NCBI GenBank assembly: GCA_965276675.1
Contig: OZ255624.1
Location: 3,100,001 to 3,164,000, forward strand
Source of the DNA: G965276675 sp965276675
GTDB taxonomy: Bacteria; Acidobacteriota; Terriglobia; Terriglobales; Acidobacteriaceae
Reading direction: 5' to 3'
Length of the DNA: 64,000 nucleotides
This document shows, one piece after another, positions 28,076 through 36,465 of this stretch. A program made the translations under genes and the position numbers. Position 1 is the stretch's first letter, and every line of letters begins with the position of its first letter. Under the pieces are notes generated by a model. The model saw only the letters and a list, made by a program, of their open reading frames with translations, was not told where the DNA came from and did not search any database.

Positions 28076-31000
28076 CTACACCACAAAATACTTCGCCTGC
28101 GGATGGTGCACGATCAGCGCGTCGGTGCTCTGCTCCGGCTCCAGATGAAAGCCCTCTGTCAAGCGCACGCCGATTGTCTCTTCCGGATGGAGCAGGTCGA
28201 AGATCTTCGTCTGATCTTCAAGATTAGGACAAGCCGGATATCCAAACGAGTAGCGCGACCCTTGATACTTCTGGTGAAAGAGGTCCCTGGTCACTGGCGC
28301 GTCCAGCCCGGCGATGCCCATCTCCTCGCGCATGTGTTTGTGGCTCAGCTCGGCCAGTGCCTCCGCGGTCTCCACGCTCAGGCCATGCAGATAAAGATAA
28401 CGGGTAAAATCGCCAGCTTCGAAGAGCCGTTGCGTGACCTCGCTCGCCACATGGCCGATCGTGACGACCGAAAAGCCGATCACATCCATGCGCCCGGTTG
28501 CGACTGGCTCGAAGAAGTCAGCGATGGACAGTTTGCGGCCTTCCCGCTGCCGCGGAAATGCGATCCGCGTCAGCTCCTTCTTCTCGCCTCTCGCAATCGC
28601 GTCGGGATCATAGACGACCAGATCGTTCCCATCCGCTTGCGCAGGAAAATACCCATAGACGACTTTGGGAAGAAACCAGCCATTGGCCTTCACCTCGGCC
28701 TGAAGCTCATGCAGAACCGGCCGATACTTCTCGGCGACCAATCGAATGTAGTCGGTCGCCGAAGCGGTTTTCAGCTGCCACTGATTCTTAAAGAGCGCCG
28801 TCTCGTTGATGTAGGAGAAGACCTGGTCGAGGTCCCAATCCGCCTTGACGCGCACGCCTAGAAACGGAGGCTGCGGAATGAACTCAGCGTCCTGCACAAC
28901 AGAGGAACGTCCGGTGTTCGCCACCTCCGGAAGCGCGTCCGCCTCTTCTGCAGCAGCGCGTTTGGCGTACACCTTAACCGTCTTGCCTTCATCCAGCCGC
29001 TTGTGCGCCTCCGTCTCATCGCCGGTCAGGTCGCTCATCACATGCAGCCCGGCGAATGCATCCTCGGCGTAAAAAACGGCCGAAGAATACTCCTTGCGCA
29101 GATCCTCTTCGACGTACTTGCGCGTGAGCGCAGCGCCGCCGCAGATGACCGGCACATCCAGTTCCAGCCGTTCCAGATCCTGGATGACATACTTCATCTC
29201 AAGCGTCGACTTTACCAGCAAACCACTCAGCCCGATCGCGTCGGCCTTGTGCTGCTGGGCGGCTTTGATGATGATGTCGGCCGGCTGCTTGATGCCAAGG
29301 TTCACCACCTTGTAGCCATTGTTCGAAAGAATAATGTCCACCAGGTTTTTGCCAATATCATGCACGTCGCCCTTTACTGTCGCGAGCACGATGGTTCCCT
29401 TCTGCGTGCCCTCGACCTTCTCCATCTTGGGCTCTAAGTGCGCGACAGCGGCTTTCATTACGGCAGCGGAATCGAGCACGGACGGCAGCTGCATCTTGCG
29501 CGCGCCGAAGAGCTCGCCCACTGTCTTCATGCCGTCCAGCAGCACCGTGTTGATCAGCTCCAGTGGCGTATAGCGCGCCAGCGCTGCCTCCAGCGTCTCC
29601 ACCAGCGTCATCTTCTTCTCGCCTTGCCCGATGGTGCGCTCGCCGCGGATGATCAACTGCTTCAACTTGTCTTCCTCGCTCAGCAGGGCATCGGCTTCGG
29701 CCGTCTCGTCGACGGCTGCGCCTTTCACGACGCCGCTGAAATGCGCCATGTACACCTGCAGCGGATCGCCTTCAGAGGTGTCCTGAAAGATAAGCTTGCG
29801 TGCAAGCTCCACTTCGCGCTCAGGAATCTTGTAGAGCGGGTAGATCTTGACGTAGTTCACAATCGCCGCGTCCAGCCCGCGGTCGACCGCCTCTTTCAAA
29901 AAGACCGAATTCAATACCCGGCGTGAATAGGCCGAGAGGCCGAACGAGATATTCGAGACCCCCAGGATTGTCTTCGCCGCCGGCAGCTCTTCCTTAATGC
30001 GGCGCACCGCCTCCAGCGTCTCCATGCCAGCCGTGCGGTAGTCTTCTTGTCCGGTCGAGATCGGCAGCGTCAGCGGATCGAAGATGATGTCCTCTCCACG
30101 CAGACCAAAGCGCTCCGTTGCCATCCCGTAGATGCGCTTGGCGACCGCGACTTTTCTGTCTGCGGTAAGCGCCATGCCCTCTTCGTCAATGGTCAGCGCG
30201 ATTACCGCTGCGCCATACCGGCGCGCCATCGGCAGCACCACGGAGGTGCGCTTTTCGCCGTCTTCGAGATTGACCGAATTGATGAGTGGCTTTCCGGGGA
30301 TACGCTTTAGCGCCTCCTCGATCACATCCGCTTCCGTCGAGTCGACCAGTATGGGCGCGGTGATGCGGGTCGCGATCTTCTCCAGCACCGCATTCATATA
30401 GCCCTTTTCGTCTTCGCCCACAATCGCGCAGCAGAGGTCGAGCATCTGCGAGCCTTCCACGCTGAGCCGTTTCGCCAGCGCCAGAATGCCATCGTAGTCG
30501 CCGTCCCGCACCATGTTGCGGAAGTGGTCGACACGCGTCGTGGTGTTCATCTCCTCAGCCACTACCACGGGCTGACCGTCCACCTCGAGCGGCTGCGCGG
30601 AGAACGCACTCGCCGCTACACTCTGCGGCTTCACCGTGCGCTTTGCTGGCGTGGCATGGGCGCAGGCTTCTACCACGGCCTTTAAGTGCTCGGGCGTGGT
30701 GCCGCAGCAGCCGCCCACCACCTGCACGCCATATTCGGTGATGAACCTGTGATGGTAGGCAGCCAGCTCCCCTGGCGTCAGCTTGTATACGGCGCGGCCG
30801 CCCTCGTTCTGCGGCAGGCCGGCATTCGGCAGTACGCTGACCGGCTCAAGCGCATTCTGGCACAGGAAGCGGACGGCATCGTTCATCTCCTCCGGTCCGG
30901 TTGCGCAGTTCAGCCCGACAATATACGGCCTAAAGCACTCGAGCGAAGCCAGTGCCGCGCCGATCTCCGAGCCCAGCAGCATGGTGCCCGTGGCTTCGAG

Positions 31001-31570
31001 CGTCACCTGCATCTGCACCGGCACGCGGCGGCCGGTCGCGCGCATCGCATCTTCGCAGGCAGCCAGCGTGATCTTGGCCTGCAGCAGGTCCTGCGACGTC
31101 TCGATAAGCAGGATATCGACCCCGCCCTCGAGCAGCGCCTCGATCTGCTCGCGATACGTAGCAGCCATTGCATCATATGTAATGTGGCCCAGCGACGGCA
31201 GCTTGGTCGTCGGCCCGATCGAGCCAGCGACATACCGCGGCTTCTCTGGCGTGGAGTACTGCTGCGCGACCTCTTTTGCCAGGCGGGCCGCTGCAATATT
31301 CAGCTCGCGTGTGCGATCGCCTATTTCGTACTCATCCAGCACGATGCGCGATGAGCCGAAGCTGTTCGTCTCCACCACATCGCAACCAACCTCGAAGAAG
31401 CTGGCATGGAGCTCGCGTATGATATCCGGACGGGAGAGTACCAGGAGCTCGTTGCAGCCCTCCTTGCCCCAGAAATCATCGATGGTGAGATTGTGGACCT
31501 GGAGATTGGTGCCGGTGGCACCATCGTAGATAACAACACGGTCGTTCAGGCGTTCGAGAAAGTTCTGCAA
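28076..31570 (-). CDS. metH: Cobalamin-dependent methionine synthase
   Basis: MetH transfers the methyl group of 5-methyltetrahydrofolate to homocysteine through cobalamin. All four modules are present. The homocysteine-binding barrel has YDGATGTNLQ, GLNCATGP and the zinc-binding GGCCGTTPEH. The pterin-binding domain has VNLEDGEKR and ILGVSNISFGLS. The cobalamin domain has GDVHDIGKN, whose histidine is the lower axial ligand. The C-terminal part is the SAM-dependent activation domain. I choose TTG 31570 because GAGGATCC precedes it; a TTG eight codons upstream has no such site. The product is 1164 residues, close to the usual length. A small monooxygenase gene lies just upstream; I see no cobalamin riboswitch. 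Confidence 0.96.
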   Translation of the reverse strand: MQNFLERLNDRVVIYDGATGTNLQVHNLTIDDFWGKEGCNELLVLSRPDIIRELHASFFEVGCDVVETNSFGSSRIVLDEYEIGDRTRELNIAAARLAKEVAQQYSTPEKPRYVAGSIGPTTKLPSLGHITYDAMAATYREQIEALLEGGVDILLIETSQDLLQAKITLAACEDAMRATGRRVPVQMQVTLEATGTMLLGSEIGAALASLECFRPYIVGLNCATGPEEMNDAVRFLCQNALEPVSVLPNAGLPQNEGGRAVYKLTPGELAAYHHRFITEYGVQVVGGCCGTTPEHLKAVVEACAHATPAKRTVKPQSVAASAFSAQPLEVDGQPVVVAEEMNTTTRVDHFRNMVRDGDYDGILALAKRLSVEGSQMLDLCCAIVGEDEKGYMNAVLEKIATRITAPILVDSTEADVIEEALKRIPGKPLINSVNLEDGEKRTSVVLPMARRYGAAVIALTIDEEGMALTADRKVAVAKRIYGMATERFGLRGEDIIFDPLTLPISTGQEDYRTAGMETLEAVRRIKEELPAAKTILGVSNISFGLSAYSRRVLNSVFLKEAVDRGLDAAIVNYVKIYPLYKIPEREVELARKLIFQDTSEGDPLQVYMAHFSGVVKGAAVDETAEADALLSEEDKLKQLIIRGERTIGQGEKKMTLVETLEAALARYTPLELINTVLLDGMKTVGELFGARKMQLPSVLDSAAVMKAAVAHLEPKMEKVEGTQKGTIVLATVKGDVHDIGKNLVDIILSNNGYKVVNLGIKQPADIIIKAAQQHKADAIGLSGLLVKSTLEMKYVIQDLERLELDVPVICGGAALTRKYVEEDLRKEYSSAVFYAEDAFAGLHVMSDLTGDETEAHKRLDEGKTVKVYAKRAAAEEADALPEVANTGRSSVVQDAEFIPQPPFLGVRVKADWDLDQVFSYINETALFKNQWQLKTASATDYIRLVAEKYRPVLHELQAEVKANGWFLPKVVYGYFPAQADGNDLVVYDPDAIARGEKKELTRIAFPRQREGRKLSIADFFEPVATGRMDVIGFSVVTIGHVASEVTQRLFEAGDFTRYLYLHGLSVETAEALAELSHKHMREEMGIAGLDAPVTRDLFHQKYQGSRYSFGYPACPNLEDQTKIFDLLHPEETIGVRLTEGFHLEPEQSTDALIVHHPQAKYFVV

Positions 31571-31609
31571 GGATCCTCGCGTGCCGGGTCGCAAGTAGAA
31601 CCCGGTTCA

Positions 31610-31900
31610 TCAGCTAATATCTGTCACCTTGTTAATCTCAAGGTCTCCATCGAGCAAGGGCTTCATCTTTCCGGTGGCGTCGGTAAAATGTGGGGCCCGC
31701 ATATGCTGGTCCAGCGCCTCCTGGCTCTTCCATAGCTCGTGGAAGAAGAAATGGCCCTCCGTCTCGGACTCATAGAGGTGGTAGAACTCGTTCCCTTCTT
31801 CGGCGCGTGTGGGCATCACCAGGGTTCGGAGAACTGCCTTAAGCTCGCTGGCTTTGCCTTTTTTTGCATGCGCGGGAACGATCAACTCTACCTTCGCCAT
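31610..31900 (-). CDS. Antibiotic-biosynthesis-monooxygenase (ABM/YgiN-like) domain protein
   Basis: A 96-residue single-domain protein: MAKVELIVPAHAKKGK starts a ferredoxin-like alpha+beta barrel strand, and NEFYHLYESETEGHFFFHELWKSQEALDQH is the typical ABM core, here split across two strands and a helix, followed by HMRAPHF. Relatives include quinol monooxygenase YgiN and haem-degrading IsdG, but the small family is functionally broad. It lies about 40 bases before metH and probably shares its transcript. Specific function unknown. Confidence 0.82.
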   Translation of the reverse strand: MAKVELIVPAHAKKGKASELKAVLRTLVMPTRAEEGNEFYHLYESETEGHFFFHELWKSQEALDQHMRAPHFTDATGKMKPLLDGDLEINKVTDIS

Positions 31901-31926
31901 TGCATCTCTCCTGAAAGCTTCGGGCT

Positions 31927-32421
31927 CTATTTCACTGCGTCGGAGTGCGCTTCAGTGTGGTGCGGAAGTCCCAGCGTTGGCACCAGCATATCTTCCTTAC
32001 GTTGGATTAGACTGGTCGCGTTCAAGCTGGCCAACTCAAAACCATGGCCGTGCGTGATGGCGTCCGTCGGGCAGGCCTCGACGCAGTAGCCGCAGAAGAT
32101 GCAGCGGTTATAGTCGATGTTGTAGACCTTGGCGTAGCGCTCGGCGCTGGAGATGCGCACCTCTTCGGTGTTCTCCGCAGCTTCAATGTAGATGCAGTTG
32201 GCCGGGCACGCCGCCGCACACAGAAAACAGGCGACGCACTTCTCCAGCCCGTTCTCATCCCGCTGCAGCACATGCGCGCCGCGAAAGCGATCCTGAAAGT
32301 GAGCACCGCGATTCGGCCCCGGGCCGTCCGGGTAGTTCTCCACTTCCGTGGGCTTGAACATCTCGCCCAGGGTGATGCTCATACCCTTGGCGACACCGGC
32401 AATGTTGCGGACGATAGACAT
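31927..32421 (-). CDS. nuoI: NADH-quinone oxidoreductase subunit I
   Basis: A 164-residue iron-sulphur subunit of respiratory complex I. Two [4Fe-4S] motifs are complete: CVACFLCAAACP (cysteines 62, 65, 68, 72) and CIFCGYCVEACP (107, 110, 113, 117). The N-terminus VAKGMSITLGEMF is typical of NuoI. ATG 32421 is chosen because the sequence upstream of it does not match the family. No other nuo gene is in the window, so this copy is detached from a nuo operon. It is followed by the ABM protein and metH on the same strand. Confidence 0.92.
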   Translation of the reverse strand: MSIVRNIAGVAKGMSITLGEMFKPTEVENYPDGPGPNRGAHFQDRFRGAHVLQRDENGLEKCVACFLCAAACPANCIYIEAAENTEEVRISSAERYAKVYNIDYNRCIFCGYCVEACPTDAITHGHGFELASLNATSLIQRKEDMLVPTLGLPHHTEAHSDAVK

Positions 32422-32513
32422 ACTGCAAGTATACGATGAGGGCGCGGCAGTCAACTCTGCACCGGACAGTCTACTTGTGACTGGAGTGACACTCATCGAG
32501 AGTGAGCAGGCGC

Positions 32514-32543
32514 AAAACGGCCGTTGGTTCACACCAACGGCCG
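32514..32543 (-). terminator. Rho-independent terminator after the phosphoesterase gene
   Basis: A perfect 11-bp stem (CGGCCGTTGGT / ACCAACGGCCG, 32518-32543) with a four-base loop is followed on the minus strand by TTTTGCGC. It separates the phosphoesterase gene from nuoI. Confidence 0.85.
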
Positions 32544-32595
32544 CCTCGATCCTCGACTCTTACTAGCTTTCAATTTGCAATCAACCGAGATGAAG

Positions 32596-33858
32596 CTACC
32601 GGTTAGGCCTTTCACAGTGGGAGAACTGATCGTTGCCCCTGATGGCGATGTCCGAAGTCACGCACCCGAAAAATCCAACCAGCCCAGGCTGAGCAGCGTA
32701 GCCCAGATGGTCGTCAACGGCAAAGATGTCCTCCAGCGACTTCAGCAGGGAGTAGTGGTTGAAAGGCGTGTTGGACACGGTGCCCGGCCGGATGAATGGC
32801 GAGAGCAATACCGCCCCGGTGCGATCGCCGCCGAAGTTCTGCTCCGTGATGGTGTAAGTGCCGATGGTGCTGGACTGCGGAAACGAGCCTAGGTTTGGTC
32901 CTGGCTGTTCGCTGCAGCACATTTGTCCGGGAAAAGAGATAATGTAGCCCCCAGCTGGGTTGGGAGCGGTGGTGTAGCCACCCTCGTCGAAGTTGACAAT
33001 CAGGAGTCCGTCCCTCCGATAGGCGGGAGACGCCATGATAAGCGGCACCCACTTTTGCAGAAACAGATCGGCGGAGACCAGCCCGCCAGGCTGTCCGGTC
33101 TTACAAGGGCCGTCATGTCCGTCATCGCAGAGATTAGGCGTGATGAAAACGAAATTCGGCGACGTGGATTCTGATTTCAGGTCTTGCGGCAGCTGATTCA
33201 GATTGACAACGTTCTTGTTGCAGTCCGAGGAATCGATGATGGAGTGGAAGTACGCGAAAGGATTGTGCCTGGTCGCGTATTGGTCACCCTGGGGCACCGC
33301 TGCGGACGGCGCTTCCGCAATTTGCGTCATGTCCACCGTGTTGAGTTGCGGATGACCGCAAGTAGCCGACTCGCGGCTGGGGTCGTTGCCCATATCCCCC
33401 ATGTACGCCCGCCACGTCTTGCCAACTTCCGTGAGCTGATCGGGCAAGGTCTTGATAGTAGATGGATACACGCAACCGTTGCCAATCGCCTGCCCATCCG
33501 GCGTTATTCCTGTCAGATTGAAATCGGCATAGGTCTGGCAATCATTGCGCGTCTCGTTGGTGGCAGCCTGGCCACTGATCATTGCGATGTAGTTATCCAG
33601 ACTGGCATGCCCGGTGCCAAAGTATTGCGTCAACAATGCGCCCTTTGTGGGCAGGGTACGCGACAGATACGGCGCCTTCGAGTTAGGGCCGAACGTAACG
33701 TCATACCCTTCGTTTTCGAGTGTAATGACGAACACGTGCCGGATCCTGCTGTAATCATCCCGATCGCGATCATCCTGGTCGCGCGGTGTCGCCATCGCCG
33801 ATGTGGCGACCATGCCCAATAACGCAAACAGAATGGACCACGTCGTTAGCTTTTTCAT
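32596..33858 (-). CDS. Secreted phosphoesterase (phospholipase C / acid phosphatase AcpA superfamily)
   Basis: A 420-residue protein with an N-terminal signal peptide (about residues 1-23, cleavage after AMA). The phosphoesterase family core is visible: HVFVITLENEGYDVTFG, a YFGTGHASLDNYIAMISGQ segment with the likely nucleophile/metal region, NFVFITPNLCDDGHDGP and GLLIVNFDEGGY. Family members hydrolyse phospholipids or phosphomonoesters outside the cytoplasm. GAGGAGGACGG precedes the ATG. It has its own terminator and appears monocistronic. Substrate is not predictable. Confidence 0.85.
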   Translation of the reverse strand: MKKLTTWSILFALLGMVATSAMATPRDQDDRDRDDYSRIRHVFVITLENEGYDVTFGPNSKAPYLSRTLPTKGALLTQYFGTGHASLDNYIAMISGQAATNETRNDCQTYADFNLTGITPDGQAIGNGCVYPSTIKTLPDQLTEVGKTWRAYMGDMGNDPSRESATCGHPQLNTVDMTQIAEAPSAAVPQGDQYATRHNPFAYFHSIIDSSDCNKNVVNLNQLPQDLKSESTSPNFVFITPNLCDDGHDGPCKTGQPGGLVSADLFLQKWVPLIMASPAYRRDGLLIVNFDEGGYTTAPNPAGGYIISFPGQMCCSEQPGPNLGSFPQSSTIGTYTITEQNFGGDRTGAVLLSPFIRPGTVSNTPFNHYSLLKSLEDIFAVDDHLGYAAQPGLVGFFGCVTSDIAIRGNDQFSHCERPNR

Positions 33859-33996
33859 CCGTCCTCCTCATTCGCGTCGCTTGAGCTTGCGAACCGTTCG
33901 CTTCGTACTGGGCCGAGCGTAACGCTGCCCCTACCTTCGGAGCGTCAACGAAGGATGAATACTTGGTTACATTTGGACTGCCGATCGGAAGGACAC

Positions 33997-34731
33997 TCAA
34001 CCGCCCAGCTTCGTGAGCGCAGCCGCGGTCGTTAGCCGCCGCTCCAGATGCCGCTCCAGCGTCTGTACGGCGAAGCGCCGCAGATCGCGGGTACGCTCGC
34101 GCGGCCAGCGCTCCTCACCGAACGCGGCAGCTGGCGCATGGAAGATCCGCTGTGCCAATCCCTGTAACTCTGGACTCAATGTCCCGCTCGCGAGCCGCTT
34201 ATGGTGGACGCAGACTAGCCCATCGCTCAACGCGTGAAAGTAGGCTGGCTCATCCCGGAAACCCTCGCCGCAGATCAGGCAGGTGCGCAGCGACGGCAGC
34301 CAGCCCATCAGGCGCGTCATCCAGAGCGCAAAGTAGGTCACGGGTATCCAGATCTCGCCCGACTCTGCTGCCTCCAGCACCGACAAAAGCAGGCGGAAGA
34401 CATCGTCATTGGGATCGTGATCCGGGAGGCTCTCGTCAACTACTTCGGCGAAGAACGCAAGTGCGGTCAGACGTTGATAATCGACCGGACCGGAGAGTGG
34501 CGAACGCAGGATTTCGAAGAAGTCTAGCCGCACCAGCTCCTGCCGGGGCTTCTCGACATAGTTGGCTCGGACATAAGTCATAGGCTCCAGCGCGCCGCCA
34601 AAACGCCTGCGGCTCTTGGCCGCAGACTTCGCCACGCCCTTCACTTTGCCATGATCGCGCGTAAAGATCGAGACGATCTGGTCCGCTTCGTGAATCGGCC
34701 ATGTACGAAGAACCACCGCCTCGGAGGTCAT
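33997..34731 (-). CDS. recO: DNA repair protein RecO
   Basis: A 244-residue protein with the RecO layout: an N-terminal OB fold beginning EAVVLRTWPIHEADQIVSIF and KGVAKSAAKSRRRFGG, a helical middle, and a zinc-binding region with CLICGEGF and CVHH (two cysteine pairs, the second reduced to Cys-His). RecO loads RecA onto SSB-coated single-stranded DNA with RecR in the RecF pathway. It lies downstream of a ferredoxin gene, separated by a terminator. Confidence 0.92.
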   Translation of the reverse strand: MTSEAVVLRTWPIHEADQIVSIFTRDHGKVKGVAKSAAKSRRRFGGALEPMTYVRANYVEKPRQELVRLDFFEILRSPLSGPVDYQRLTALAFFAEVVDESLPDHDPNDDVFRLLLSVLEAAESGEIWIPVTYFALWMTRLMGWLPSLRTCLICGEGFRDEPAYFHALSDGLVCVHHKRLASGTLSPELQGLAQRIFHAPAAAFGEERWPRERTRDLRRFAVQTLERHLERRLTTAAALTKLGG

Positions 34732-34756
34732 CTGGCTGGACCTGTCCGTCCCATGT

Positions 34757-34782
34757 AAAACGCGCAGCCCGAAGGCTGCGCG
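34757..34782 (-). terminator. Rho-independent terminator after the ferredoxin gene
   Basis: A perfect 9-bp stem (CGCGCAGCC / GGCTGCGCG, 34761-34782) with a CGAA loop is followed on the minus strand by TTTT. It is 22 bases after the ferredoxin stop. Confidence 0.85.
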
Positions 34783-34803
34783 CAGGTGCGGTACATGGAA
34801 TGC

Positions 34804-35064
34804 CTATCGGCCAAAGTGCTGAGCGTTCTTCTCCGTAAAGCCAGTCCACTTCTCCGGCAGGTCATCCTGCGCAAAGATCGCCGAAACCGGGCACACCGGT
34901 ACGCATGCGCCACAATCGATGCACTCCACCGGATCGATAAATAACTGATCGAGTTCACCGAATTGAGCTTCATCCTTTTTGGGATGAATGCAGTCAACGG
35001 GACACGCATCGACGCAGGCCGAATCTTTGGTGCCGATGCAGGGTTCAGCGATTACGTATGCCAT
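34804..35064 (-). CDS. Seven/eight-iron ferredoxin
   Basis: An 86-residue ferredoxin with two clusters. The first has cysteines at 9, 17, 21 and 25 in a spacing seen in 7Fe ferredoxins (FdxA type); the second is CIDCGACVPVCP (48, 51, 54, 58). The tail LPEKWTGFTEKNAQHFGR also fits FdxA-like proteins. It would carry electrons at low potential in the cytoplasm; partners are unknown. The gene has its own terminator. Confidence 0.9.
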   Translation of the reverse strand: MAYVIAEPCIGTKDSACVDACPVDCIHPKKDEAQFGELDQLFIDPVECIDCGACVPVCPVSAIFAQDDLPEKWTGFTEKNAQHFGR

Positions 35065-35141
35065 GACAGCAAATCTCCAAAACTGTAAGGTCAGACTCGA
35101 TTGTAGCAGGGGAAACGCACCTCTAAAATCGCACTTCCAGG

Positions 35142-36035
35142 CTACAGCACAGCCTCCGCGCGCCGTGCCGCAAACTCGGCCGGCGTGGGCACGGGCTTGA
35201 TCGTGCGTCCGGCAAACATATCCCGGAAGAATTCCTGCAACTCTTCCTTGAGCAGCCCGTTGGTGGCCAGCACTTCCCTGCTCTCCAGCTTGAATGGCGA
35301 GTCGTCAAAATATGTCACGGTGCCGCCCGCCTCGCGCACCAGCAGCACCCCCGCCGCCGTATCCCAGGAGTTCAGATTGAACTCCCAATACGCATCGAAC
35401 CAGCCCGCTGCCGTATAGGCCAGATCCAAGGCCGCCGCGCCGGCCCGCCGCACCCCATGCGAGCGCAAGGTGAGCTGCTGGTAGAAGTGAATATTCGGAT
35501 TGGCGTGGCGCTTATGACTGGGAAAGCCGGTTGCCAGTAAGGCTTCCTGCAGCAGTGTGGTCTTTGAGACGTGCAGGCGGCGGCCATTCAGGTAGGCGCC
35601 CTGCCCCTTCTCCGCAACGAACAATTCATTGTGAATCGGCTGGTAAACCACACCCGCGATCAATTCCCCATCCTCGTCCGGATTGAGGCCCGGGGGACGG
35701 CACTCCAACCCAAGCGACACGCAAAAGTACGGAAAGCCATGGGAGAAATTCGTCGTGCCGTCCAGCGGATCCACATGCCAGCGGTACTCCGCCTCCAGCC
35801 CGCTGCGCGTACCCTCTTCGCCCACGATGCCGTGGTCAGGAAAGATCTCGTGTAGCTTTTCGACGACGAGCCGTTCGCTGGCGCGGTCCGCTTCGGTGAC
35901 CAGATCCACATCTCCCTTGTATTCGGTCTCGACACCGCGCTTATAGAACTCGCGGATGAGCGCGCCTGCTTCAAGCGCGATCGCCGCGGCGGGAACTGCT
36001 TTGCTCAGGTCGACCGTCTCCGGAAGCTGGCTCAT
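35142..36035 (-). CDS. suhB: Inositol monophosphatase family protein (SuhB-like)
   Basis: A 297-residue Mg-dependent phosphatase. Metal-binding motifs are intact: IVGEEGT, WHVDPLDGTTNFSHG and SWDTAAGVLLVREAGG. The family includes inositol-1-monophosphatase, CysQ and SuhB, which in E. coli also acts in rRNA transcription antitermination. Its start overlaps the stop of an Hfq-like gene by four bases (ATGA), so the two are translationally coupled. Substrate not determined. The C-terminus extends about 20 residues beyond the phosphatase core. Confidence 0.88.
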   Translation of the reverse strand: MSQLPETVDLSKAVPAAAIALEAGALIREFYKRGVETEYKGDVDLVTEADRASERLVVEKLHEIFPDHGIVGEEGTRSGLEAEYRWHVDPLDGTTNFSHGFPYFCVSLGLECRPPGLNPDEDGELIAGVVYQPIHNELFVAEKGQGAYLNGRRLHVSKTTLLQEALLATGFPSHKRHANPNIHFYQQLTLRSHGVRRAGAAALDLAYTAAGWFDAYWEFNLNSWDTAAGVLLVREAGGTVTYFDDSPFKLESREVLATNGLLKEELQEFFRDMFAGRTIKPVPTPAEFAARRAEAVL

Positions 36036-36415
36036 CGTGCGTGTCCCTCCTCTTCTTCAGTTTTGCCCTGGACTTCAGCTTTCCGAGGTCCTTCACCTTT
36101 GACGGCGCGGCGCCTACTCTCATCCTCGTTGCCCGTGCGCCGCGGCTGTTCGGTTATAGTGCGGATCTGATGCTTGTAGATGAAAAGATTCGGCCGCCCC
36201 TGGCGTGTGAGGCGAATCATGCTTTCGTCGAAGTACTCGATCCAGCCCCCAACGCTCTCGCCGTCACGCAGTTTTACGGTGACCTGCACCTGCTTCTCGC
36301 TCAGAAAGCGCAGGTACGCTGCCTCTTGCCCCGTTTCGTCGGAGGGAGGTCCCTTCTTGCTACGCCGGGCGGTCGCTTTTCCAAGCGGGGAGTTGGGAAG
36401 CAGGGAGGGCGGCAT
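36032..36415 (-). CDS. Hfq-like Sm-domain RNA-binding protein with extended charged tails
   Basis: A 127-residue protein whose middle (about residues 33-92) aligns by eye with Hfq: AAYLRFLSEKQVQVTVKL, then GGWIEYFDESMIRL, then NLFIYKHQIRTI with the diagnostic YKH at 80-82. Hfq forms hexamers that bind poly-U and A-rich RNA and pair small RNAs with mRNAs. The usual N-terminal glutamine patch is altered, and both ends carry basic or acidic extensions, the last 35 residues being almost all charged. It is coupled to suhB by a four-base overlap. I call it Hfq-like rather than hfq because RNA-contact residues differ. Confidence 0.72.
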   Translation of the reverse strand: MPPSLLPNSPLGKATARRSKKGPPSDETGQEAAYLRFLSEKQVQVTVKLRDGESVGGWIEYFDESMIRLTRQGRPNLFIYKHQIRTITEQPRRTGNEDESRRRAVKGEGPRKAEVQGKTEEEEGHAR

Positions 36416-36465
36416 GCGCTGATTGTAGCTGAGGCCTTGTCGCCCTGGCTTCGGGGTTATGTGAC

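Noticed and set aside
27960..28148. Forward reading frame with CTQC and CGWC pairs overlapping the 3' end of metH
   Set aside because: It starts at a GTG without a ribosome-binding site and its second half is antisense to the conserved metH C-terminus.
34000..34600. Long forward frames opposite recO
   Set aside because: They are shadows of the recO codons in GC-rich DNA; recO has complete family motifs.
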